Below, piece after piece: positions 32,706 through 41,981 of a stretch of DNA of 64,000 nt. Position numbers and translations under genes: made by a program. The stretch's first letter is position 1, and each line of letters starts with the position of its first letter. The notes beneath the pieces were generated by a model that searched no databases, was not told the DNA's origin, and was given only the letters and a program-made list of their open reading frames with translations. Source of the stretch: Aphidius gifuensis (Eukaryota > Arthropoda > Insecta > Hymenoptera > Braconidae); NCBI RefSeq assembly GCF_014905175.1, contig NC_057791.1, forward strand, positions 10,698,177 to 10,762,176, read 5' to 3'.

Positions 32706-33110
32706 TTACTTTATCACTTTCATTTTTTTTTTTGGAACAATATTCAATTCTTTGGATTTTTTATTTTTATTTGTTTTCAATTCTTCCTCATTTTTATTTT
32801 TATCTGTTTTCAATTCTTCTTCATTTTTATTTTTATCTTTTTTCAATTCTTCTTCATTTTTATCTTTTTTCAATTCTTCTTTATTTTTATTGTTTGATTC
32901 TGATTCTGATAAATTTTCATTTTCATTTTCATCATCATTATCGTCATTATCATTATCGTTATCATCATCATTATCGTCATCATCAGAATGAATAATAATA
33001 TTTACTTGTCTTTCTTGTAACTGTTGTTCATTAATAAAATTTTTGTGGGAAATTCTTTTTATATCGACAAGTATGCCAGCAGCTCCGGGATCTACTGTCG
33101 GTGATTCCAT
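32706..33110 (-). CDS. Acidic/basic low-complexity ORF downstream of the four-exon gene
   Basis: ATG at 33110, 134 codons, TAA at 32706. The first about 40 residues are ordinary (MESPTVDPGAAGILVDIKR, HKNFINEQQLQERQ), then comes a tract of Asp/Asn, then repeats of EEELKxDKNKN and a basic end. It begins 30 nt after the stop of the gene ending at 33140 on the same strand. It could be a second cistron or an alternatively spliced last exon, or part of an untranslated region. The repeat-rich part also gives long ORFs on the other strand (32629-32995), which I treat as shadows. Function unknown. Confidence 0.4.
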   Translation of the reverse strand: MESPTVDPGAAGILVDIKRISHKNFINEQQLQERQVNIIIHSDDDDNDDDNDNDNDDNDDENENENLSESESNNKNKEELKKDKNEEELKKDKNKNEEELKTDKNKNEEELKTNKNKKSKELNIVPKKKMKVIK

Positions 33111-33139
33111 TTTATAAATATATATTTTGGTACTATTCC

Positions 33140-34639
33140 CTACAAGACTGAGCTTTCTTTTGGGAATAATGTTTCCAAAACATAAAATGTTTTAAACAAG
33201 GTGTCAAAAGCAGCAATTAAATTCTTTATTTGCCAGCGAACATGGTTGATACAAATGTGAACTCCATTTATGTTTTTCCAATTTTCTCCCACGATAATTA
33301 ACATTGCTGACAATGGTTTGTTTAATTTTTTGAGCTCAGCTGCTCGTTCTTTATATGCATCATCAATTTCTGCAAAATCCTATTTTATTTAAAATTATAA
33401 ATACTCATTAATCAATTCTTATTTTTTAAATTCATAAATATATTATAAAAATTTTTTACCTTGACTAGAAGTATTATACTAGTTTCACATTTTTCAACTG
33501 ATGTTTTTGATGTTGACGATGTTCTTCCTCGTGGAGAAACTAACATCGGTAGTAAACGAAGCTTTGCAGCAAGGACAACATCAATATTGTCTGAACTTTC
33601 AATTAATATTTCAGCATTATTAATTTCTTCATTCCACTTCTTAATTTTTCTTTTAGCACAAATCATTTTTAAAATTTTTAACAAATTATCGAAATTATGT
33701 TCATTGAATTCAACAGCTGCTGGATACCATATATTAAAATCCAAATTTACAAGTTCTTGCCCTTGATTACTTTTTAAATTACTCCACTTATCAATATAGC
33801 CTTCGATTGAATAAAGGGGAACGTTAGTAGAAGTTTTTTTGATGTTTTTTTTCAATTTTTTTGTTTCTATCCTATATGCATCGAGATCTTTTCTCCTCAT
33901 AATTCTACTGACATTCCATGCTTTTTCAACTTTATTCCATGGTAAACAATCGGGATGACTGCTTAAATAATCCACAGATTTTGTAACATTTTCATCAACT
34001 AAATAAAAGTATTTGAAAAATAAATATATTATCAAACATATTATAAATTAAAATTCTTTTTGCCACGAGTTAAAAATAAAAAAGTTTTACCTGGTTGAAT
34101 TTCATCTTTAAGTGGTGGTGTAACTGCTCTTTCTTGTTTTATTCTATGTCTCTGATTTTTAATCGAATTCTGGAAATAACCACCAGGTCCATTTCCTTCT
34201 TCATCTAATGTGTACCAAAAGTTGGAATCTTCACAAGGAAATAATTTTGCGATTTTGTCAGACAAATGCTTTTTGTCATAACAGGAAAATCTGAAAGAAA
34301 ATATAAAATTGTATTGAGATATTCAAAAGTATTTTGAAAATTGTAAATCGAAAATTAACTACACATAAAAATGACTTACTTCTGTTTTTTTGTAATAATA
34401 TATTGTGTTATGTAAAAACCTATTAACCGACGTGTTGCCTTCTTTGAATCTCCTTTTTTGAATTTCTGAGTTTTTTCAAAATACTCAACAATTGCTGGTC
34501 CTTTGCCTGAGCATGTTGTCATCAATACTTTTCTAATATCCAAACTTGCTATTATAGGATCGACATAAAAAGTTAAATCATGTCCATTCGATTCATCATT
34601 GCTTTTGTCATTTATATTTTCTTCATTACTAGTAGAAGC
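33140..34639 (-). CDS. Four-exon gene of an insect-expanded family, 3' part
   Basis: Exons on the minus strand: 34639-34380, 34290-34091, 33998-33460 and 33379-33140. Introns are 89, 92 and 80 nt with donors GTAAGT, GTAAAA, GTAAAA and AG acceptors. The joined frame is open for 412 codons to TAG at 33140. The chain contains FYVDPIIASLDIRKV, an early Lys-rich region (VEYFEKTQKFKKGDSKKATR), GPGGYFQNSIKNQRHRIKQE, a middle KVEKAWNVSRIMRR, VNLDFNIWYPAA, and a C-terminal VHICINHVRWQIKNLIAAFD with FKTFYVLE. This layout (W-K/trimming repeats in the middle, last exon with the ...CFKTFYVLN-like end) recalls uncharacterised proteins present in many copies in wasps and ants. Related proteins seem to run further after FYVL, so this one may end early. 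The first coding exon was not found; a promoter about 2.5 kb upstream (37117-37128) may belong to it. Confidence 0.65.
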
Positions 34640-36275
34640 CTAAAATAAAAAAAAAAAAGAATATATTATATTGACGAAATAGTTTGAATGATCAATTGTT
34701 GTCAGAATATAGTATATATGTTGCTCAAAATTATAAAATAAATTTAAAAATTTAGATTTTTTATATAATAAATAAATCTTATTGATAATTTTTTTATTTG
34801 ATTATTATAGTGAATTTTTTCACACACAATTAATAAGCACCTTCGAATTTTTATAAATTTTTTTCATAATAGATTCAATTTTTATTAAAAAAAAATTTTT
34901 TTTATCAACTTATAATTCAATTAATGCAATTTTAATTTTTTCAAATATTAAAATTTTTTTTTCCAACTAAAATCTTGACTATTTTGGTTATTATTTTTTT
35001 TTTTTTTCTCTTAAATTTTTGATTCATGACATTGAAAAGACGAATTTCACATAATTTATAATCATGACAATAAGTAAAACAATAAATGATGATAATGACA
35101 ATATTTCGCAGACTAAATGATAATAATGATTTAGAATAAAAATCCAATTATTCATTTGTAAACACCATCAATTCTTTTTTCAGTTTATGAATCATCCTAA
35201 TAAAAATTTAATTATTTACTCATAGAAATAATATATAAAACTGATATTTATCCATTACAAGGACAAAAATAATCACAAAATTATGAATGCTTGTATTTTT
35301 GAATTTGTCATTGTGAAACTGTTATATTTTGATCTTAAACATCCATAGAACAAGCTGATGTTTTAAATTTAAAAAAAAAATGACACAAATATAATTCAGC
35401 ACAACAATTGGTTAATTGATAAATTATTTAACTTTTGAATTTTTGTCATTGATTCACTTTTGTAATATAAATAGAAATAAAATAAATGCGTTTTTAAAAT
35501 TATTATGTTACTCTATTGAATAACTCAAATGACAAAGTAATTTTCAGATAATAATTAAATTTTCTTTCATGACATATATTTCTAACTCAATTAATTTAGT
35601 CAGGTGAATGAAAATAGAAATGATAAATATTTTTCAACATTTTACTTTAAAACTAATATTTTACATGATATCAAGATGATCCATATTCAAGTTATGAAGG
35701 ATGATTTGAAGTTTATTTACAAATATCAAACAAATTGTTATTTTGTCTTTTTTGTATTGTTCAATTTTAATATAATAATTTTTTAATGTAGATAATTTTA
35801 AATTCATCGTTTGAGCTTTTTTTATGATTAATTGTTCATAAATTATACCTCAAATTTACAAAATGGATATCATCAAGACAATCGAAAAAGAAATAAGAAC
35901 ATTAATAAGAACATTCATATCAATTAATTTTTTCATGTTATTTAATGTAAAAAAAAAAGTGTCCTATGAGTTTCATTATTGAATAAACCTAATAAAACAA
36001 AAACATAATATGAAAATATTAAATTAATTTTGATAATTTTTGCCTTGTGTCATTGACAATTTTTTTCTAAAAATAACCAGACAAAATTTATATAAATATT
36101 ACATATCATTTATCAACAATATATGTAAAGCTATATATTTATTCATTGTAAGGAATATAAATATGGGGATTTGATCTTGCTGATCATTTTATCAAATACA
36201 ATTTTTTCGAAATTTTCAGCAACTATGGGAACATTACCAATTTTTTTAGTTACACTTACTTTCGTTGAGTTATAA
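34640..36275. other. AT-rich intron or intergenic DNA
   Basis: No supported ORF (34941-35147 and 35604-35786 are AT-driven). If the promoter at 37120 drives the four-exon gene, this is its first intron. The inverted-duplication arm begins at or before about 35628, because the mate of that base is the window's end. Confidence 0.4.
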
Positions 36276-36560
36276 AATTATACTGTCAGTATTAAAAATA
36301 AATTTTTACCATTAATAAGTTAATGATTTAATTAAAAAAAAAAAAAATTGAAAATTTCATGATAAAAGAATGGATTTTATATTCTTCTTTGAGAAAACAA
36401 AAAAAAAAAAAAAAAAACACTACAAATTATACTGACAGTATTAGAAATAAATTTTTATCATTAATAAGTTAATGATTCATTTAATTAAAAAAAAAAAAAA
36501 AATTGAAAATTTCATAATAAAAGAATGGATTTTATATTCTTCTTTGAGAAAAAAAGAAAA
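36276..36560 (+). repeat. Tandem duplication, period about 146 bp, with poly-A tracts
   Basis: TATACTGNCAGTATTANAAATAAATTTTTA through AAAAGAATGGATTTTATATTCTTCTTTGAGAAAA occurs at about 36282 and 36428. Each copy ends in a run of A. Mirrored in the right arm at about 63080-63370. Confidence 0.75.
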
Positions 36561-37116
36561 AAAAAAAAAAAAACACTACCAACAAGACCCAGATACGATG
36601 TCAAGGAGCCTACTTTGTTGTACTCGCGAGTCAAGTAATCGACGACTAATGAAATCTAAATTCATTTATCATTTTTCGTTCTGCAAACTACTGCTATTGC
36701 TTTTATTGCATATTTATATATAATTAATAACCTTTATTATAGTTTCATTATTTGTTGTGAAAAAATAAATCTAAGTTTTTTCATTAAATTAATTTCTCAA
36801 TTATTCAGGACACTTTGATTTTCACACTTTTAAAATTTTTTTTATATGAATTGGTAATTACTTTTTTTTTTAATCATATAAATAATAAACATTTTACACT
36901 TAACATCATGGAAGAAAACATAATAACATACTTTTTTAACGGAAACATTACTAGTTGTAACCGGATAATAATATTCAAGATAATAAAATATCTGCTATAA
37001 TTTTTTTTGAGGTTATTTTTAAGATGAATTTTTATATTTTTATAATTATGATTTAATGCTAACAATTAAAAAAATAATAAAAAATTAAACGAAAGTTGAA
37101 AAAACCTGTTTAGCGT

Positions 37117-37128
37117 ATATTTATATAC
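37117..37128 (-). promoter_or_regulatory. TATA box, promoter copy B (left arm)
   Basis: Minus-strand GGGTATATAAATATACG, followed about 60 nt later by a segment homologous to the exon-like region of copy A. The donor seen in copy A (ATG|GTAAGT) is here GATGTTAAGTG, so that splice site looks lost. Candidate promoter for the gene at 34639-33140, inferred from order and strand only. Confidence 0.5.
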
Positions 37129-38006
37129 CCACCATAATAAAAGTTTTTTTTTGTTTATTCAGATTGTATTCTAATTTTGCCAATATTTATATATATAAAA
37201 AAAAAGAATAACTTTTGTTTTTGAATTAATTGAACTTCAATTCAATTTTAACAAGATCTAATTTATTTAAAAAAAACAATGTTTTTAATAGACATTATTA
37301 ATAAACTAATTTTACACTACATTTACTTGGCATATAAAAAAACTTGTGAAGCAACCCAAAGCAAACGAACAAGTTTAAGCCTGTTGTACAAATCAGTACA
37401 TATCCACTGATGTTATACTGGCCTGTGGGCTGCTGTGGGCACAGAAACACAACGCCTTTTTCAACAAATCTTCAAGGGTGTTAGTGTCTCTGTGTGTGTA
37501 CATGTAAAGGCAAATACGTAATAAAAAATATATATGCACTTCTCAACGTTCATCATTGAAGCATATATGAATTTTTTGTCAATTTATATTTCATTATACA
37601 GTCTATCAAAATTCCGTATTTCAATTTTTATATATATATATTAAAAATCCAATTTAAAAAAAAAAACAAGTTTATTTTAAACCCTTTCATTTTAAAGTTA
37701 TTTTTTCACCAAAAATATAAATGAGCTGAAGACAAATTTTTTATTACTTATACATTTTTAATCAAAAATATGTATTGAATGTTAATGATAAAAATATTAA
37801 TAATTCCGTATGAAATATTATTAATAAGTGAAATTTAATTTTAATTACTTTCAGTACTTTTATTATTTAATATAACTTTAATCATTCAATGATAATAAAA
37901 CTGTGATAATATACTTAAATTTGACAAAAAAACATTTTTTTTTTTATTGAACGACGTACCTACATATAATTGAGCATCGAAAATTGATTTATAAAGCCAT
38001 AGTACA

Positions 38007-38090
38007 CGTGTGAATTTCCAAAGCGCAAGAGGGGTAGTGCGCTTTTTAGAAATTCACACATTATTACCACTGTCCCTAGTAACATAAAAT
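38007..38090. mobile_element. MITE unit 2, one end lost (left arm)
   Basis: TGTGAATTTCCAAAGCGCAA pairs with its inverse around GCGCTTTTTAGAAATTCACAC, ending AACATAAAAT. The intact version at 61547-61659 has TIRs of the ATTTTATGTTACNAGGG type at both ends. Here the outer end is replaced by TATAAAGCCATAGTACACG, so this arm has lost it. Confidence 0.65.
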
Positions 38091-38097
38091 ATGGTTC

Positions 38098-38218
38098 GTT
38101 ACATGTGCCCAATCAGAGAGCCCGCTCACAACTCATTTGGAGGGGAAACACTCGCCAAGGCTCGTGCTTGCCCCTCCAAATTCGTTGAGAGCACACTCTC
38201 TGAGTGGGCACTTGTAAC
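38098..38218. mobile_element. MITE unit 1 (121 bp, left arm)
   Basis: GTTACATGTGCCCAATCAGA pairs with its inverse TCTGAGTGGGCACTTGTAAC; within it TTTGGAGGGG pairs with CCCCTCCAAA. ORFs across it (38091-38294) are artefacts of the palindrome. Confidence 0.75.
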
Positions 38219-38611
38219 GAAATATACTAATTTTTTTGTTCTTTTTAATTATATTGAGAATACTAAAATGATCTTATTAAAAAGAAATAAATAAATATAA
38301 ATAAAATTGAAAAAAAAGGAAGCCCTGTAATACTCGTTGTCACTCATACAAAATGTTATTTATATCCTTTCATGAATTAACATATATTTTTTAGTGTACC
38401 ATGAGATGGTTATTTATGTTCATTACACTGATTTTCGCATATTTTCTTTTTAATAAATTTTGACGATTACTTTTTTCTTGCAGTTAAAAATAATTGTTTT
38501 TTTTTTTGCTTTTAATTTCAGGATTATTTATTCCTATCTTAGATTATTATATTTTTTAAACTTTCTAACTTTACTTTTTTTTATATCAGTAATAATTATT
38601 GTTATATTCAA

Positions 38612-38880
38612 TTAATATGATTCACTTACCATTATGATGCAAGATAAATTATTGAGATGTTTTTTTTTTCCTGTTTTTTTTTTCACAAAAAAATTACTGG
38701 TGGCAATCAGATAATAATATCCACCACAATAAAATATTAAAAATAATTTATTTTTAATTGGGGTAATTTCAAATATTACTTGTTGAATAAATTCTACAAA
38801 TGAAATCCACAACTAAAAATTAAAAAAATAATAAAAAATTAGACGAATCTTGGAAAATTCGTTGAACGTATTTATATACC
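38612..38880 (-). promoter_or_regulatory. Promoter and first-exon-like block, copy A (left arm)
   Basis: Minus-strand TATA box GGGTATATAAATACG at 38882-38868, then about 240 nt to CATCATAATG|GTAAGTGAATC (38628-38618), a strong 5' splice donor directly after an ATG. The block is homologous to that at 36870-37130 and shares further upstream sequence (GAACAAGTTTAAGCCTGTTG at about 37368 and 39119). It looks like a duplicated promoter and first exon. The 3' flank of the same gene type follows at 38280-37755, so copy A would lack the middle exons. Confidence 0.5.
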
Positions 38881-39539
38881 CCCCGTAACAAAGGTGTTTT
38901 TTTTTTTAATTTTGTTTATTGAAATTGTATTCTAATTTTGCCAATATTTATATATAAAAAAACCAATAACTTTTCTTTTTAAATTAGTTGAATTATATTT
39001 CTTTTTTAACGGGTCTTATTTATTTAAAAAACAATGTTTCTAATAGACATTATTAATGAACTTATTTTACACTACATTTACTTGGCATGTAAAAAAACTT
39101 GTGAAGCATCAAGCAACTGAACAAGTTTAAGCCTGTTGTACAAATCCACTAATGTTATACTGATGCACACCAGCCCGTTAACAAAGCCACAACTATCTTC
39201 AAGAGTGTGTGTACATGTACTTCTCAACGTTCATCGTTTAAGCACGTATAAATTTTTTGTCAATTTATATTTCATTATATAGTCTATCAAAATTAACAAG
39301 TTTTGCTGTTCTCCAGTATCTAAATTTTTTATATATGTTATAATTATAATAAATCTCACGATCTTAACAATTTTATTGACATACAGGGTATGGAAGCATT
39401 TATCACACAGCCCAAGATGTTTTCATGTAAGTAAATTTTATCTCTTATTACCAGAGCCGGGAAGTTCGTCTGTTATTTCAGCTTTCCGTAAATACCATGG
39501 CAACATGGTGAAATATAGTTTAAAAAAAAGACGATCTGA

Positions 39540-39660
39540 ACCTCGTACATAGAAAAAATGGCCTCAAAAAATGGCCTTATTTTTTTGGCCTCTTAAAAAT
39601 GGCCTTATTTTTTTTGCCTCTTAAAAATGGCCTCAAAAAATGGCCAAAAGAGGCCAAAAA
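39540..39660. repeat. GGCCTNNTTTTTGGCC minisatellite (left arm)
   Basis: Short units of AAAAATGGCCTCAAAA and TTTTGGCCTCTTAAAAATGG repeat directly and in inverse just after the stop codon of the plakin block. Mirrored at 59975-60085. Confidence 0.7.
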
Positions 39661-39671
39661 CATAAAGAATA

Positions 39672-41064
39672 TTAATTATTAGTTTTTGTATTTTTAATAA
39701 TTGAAATAAGTGGATTAATCATTTCTACATTACATGCATCAGTTAATGTTAATTTTTTATTTGTTGATGGATGAATAAATTGTCCTGATGTAATATCATA
39801 CATGCCAATATTAATTGCACCATACAAACTAAAACCAAGCCTTTCAATATCAATTATTAAACCTAATTGTAATGCCATTGATAATGGAATAAAACAATGT
39901 GCACCAGGTTCTTTAAACATACCCGATCGTCTATCAACGACATGTTTCAGCTAGTGGTAATAATATTTCACCTCTTTTATCCCAATAACATATTAATTTT
40001 GGGCTTATAATACATATATGCGTTGCTTCAAGCAATGTTATTGATCTACCAGAACTTGGATCAATAATTTTACTACTTTTATCATCATATAAACCTTGAT
40101 GTATTGCACGTTGAATTGATATTGCTGCTTTATTATCGATAATTAAACCAATTTCATATGCTTGATCAAATGTTATTTCTGTATTATTCTTTTTATAATT
40201 AATATCTTTAACTTTACCAGTTTTACCATCAATAATACCAAGTTTAATTACTTTAACTAATGATATTTTTTTACTATAGCCAATAATAGTTGAATTTTTA
40301 ACTGTTACTGAATCAGCATCAATAATATTACGTTCAATTGCTTGTAACAATATTAAATATGATCCAGTTTTCGGATCTAAAAATAAACTTGTTTTTTTAT
40401 CAAATATACCTTTTAATAATGCTTCACTAAAACTCATTGGTCTTCTTGCTTCTAATAATACACCTTCTTCAAATGCTTCTTGAAAATCAATTGATTGTTC
40501 TTTTTAGTTATTATTTTACCAGTTTTTTGATTAATAATTTTTTCTTTAATTGCATTATTAAATGTCATTAAATCACCTTTTGAATTTTAACAATTTCTGA
40601 TGTTGGATCAATAACACCTTCTTTAATAGCTCGATCAGTTGGTAACCATTCACGTGTTTCAAGACTTGTAAAATGACCACTTTTGGATCATAAAACCTTT
40701 AAATACAGTATCAGGTAATGATATTTTACGTTTTCTAGTACAACAAGACCAGGATCCATTGCGTCAATTATTGATAATGCTGTACCAGTTAATAGATCTA
40801 ATGCTGTACCATTATTTGAATCAATAAGACCAAATTTAATCGCATCTGATAATGTTATAACTTCACAAGTATGTGGATCTTTTATTGATGGACTATCATG
40901 ACGTATTAAACCTTTTATAATTGCTTTATCAAGTGTTAATCTTTCACCATCAATGACAATTGCACCTGCTGATGAATTATAACTTTGATGAGCAAGTGCC
41001 TCTTGTAATGTCTATGGTTATAATATACTCAATATATAACCTTTTTCTAATGTAATATATAATG
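39672..41064 (-). pseudogene. Plakin (plectin-repeat) pseudogene, 3' part, left arm
   Basis: Minus-strand coding remnant with repeating units of the plectin/plakin type: a hydrophobic-Asp pattern such as KGLIRHDSPSIKDPHTCEVI, KLGIIDGKTGKV, HQGLYDDKSSKIIDPSSGRS, each about 38 residues. In plakins (plectin, desmoplakin, insect Short stop) these repeats bind intermediate filaments or act as spacers. The frame shifts at about 40511 and 39935, and ends in TAA at 39672. The upstream end meets the LTR retrotransposon (TSD AATG 41061-41064). Its continuation is at 52865-58189. Intronless over several kb, as in the giant plakin exon of Short stop, but the parent gene is inferred. Confidence 0.8.
41061..41064 (+). 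repeat. Target site duplication AATG, left
   Basis: AATG directly before TGTGACG of the 5' LTR; its mate is 52865-52868 directly after the 3' LTR. Removing the element and one AATG joins the two plakin pieces. Confidence 0.9.
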
Positions 41065-41789
41065 TGTGACGTATTTGCATAGTCTACAATATTAGAATTA
41101 AATTCACCGGATGTAACACAATCATTTATACCAACATTTAAGATCATATAGCAACAACAGTCAACGGGAATATTTTTTCGCCGATTTATTCATTTTTAAT
41201 TCTAAAAATTAGTTAAATAAAATATAATTCTGTAAGATTTCATATAAAAGAATTTGCTGACTATCATGGGAACAATGTTTTAGGATTGGTCAAAGCAATA
41301 TTCCTACCACAAATTATTTAACAAACCAAGATTATAAAAAACTGTAACAATGTCACAACACTCACTCTTGTTTTTAATCTCAACGTATACTTTTTAATCA
41401 TTAATTAAATATTCAACATTAAATAAAAATTGTGTTAATTATTTTAAAACCAATCACTAAACTAAAATTCCATTATCATTGAACTATCGAAATATCGTTG
41501 TGTTAAGTTCAGATTACTACAACATCTACAGGTCGATCATCCACATTGACACGCCTCATACATACTGGATTTACACAAATTCAACATCAAGGTATTTTTA
41601 TAAATTCTAACACATTTTCCTCTCCTAAATCCTGTTACCCAGTAGGGAATAACAAAATTAGGTAAAATCAAACATTTGTTTACTGACTTGTTTATTTAAA
41701 ATAACGTTCATAATTTAATTTTTTAGTTTTGTTTCCGTAAGTTCAATTAAATTATTTCATATCAATGAAAATAAACCTGTCTCGTAACA
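41065..41789 (+). repeat. 5' LTR
   Basis: TGTGACGTATT...CTCGTAACA. TATAAAAG at about 41243 could serve as the TATA box. Differs from the 3' LTR at about 41489 (C/T), 41705 (G/A) and 41748 (A/C) by eye. Confidence 0.95.
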
Positions 41790-41793
41790 AAAT

Positions 41794-41811
41794 TGGTGTC
41801 AGAAGTGGGAT
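41794..41811 (+). promoter_or_regulatory. Primer binding site, tRNA-Leu type
   Basis: TGGTGTCAGAAGTGGGAT starts four bases after the LTR. Its complement ends ...CTTCTGACACCA, the 3' end of a typical animal tRNA-Leu including CCA. Confidence 0.85.
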
Positions 41812-41981
41812 ATGAAGTGAAATGTGTAGAAAATTTAATTAATAATTCGTGATGGGAAAATAATAAGTGCTTTATTGTCATTAATATTTTACATTTTTAT
41901 ATTTCGAATTTATATTATTAAATTTTTTTTTTTTACGAGAGTCATATAAATTCATTAAAATTGTTTTTAAAATTATTTAAA

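Larger units (their letters stand above)
37755..38280 (+). repeat. Direct repeat copy carrying two MITEs
   Basis: Same sequence as 32155-32450, with an extra segment of about 239 bp (37991-38229) that holds two short palindromic elements. Confidence 0.85.
35628..41443. repeat. Left arm of a large inverted duplication
   Basis: Matches 58190-64000 in inverse with very few differences: paired coordinates sum to about 99,637-99,646 across the arm. It holds promoter copies A and B, two MITEs, the minisatellite, the plakin 3' part and the first 379 bp of the retrotransposon's 5' LTR. The inner edge (41443) is inside the LTR. The outer edge is not visible, because the mate of 35628 is the last base of the window. 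Confidence 0.93.

Noticed and set aside
32629..32995. Plus-strand ORFs rich in Phe/Ser and Phe/His
   Set aside because: They are the reverse reading of the Asp/Glu/Lys/Asn low-complexity tract of the minus-strand ORF.
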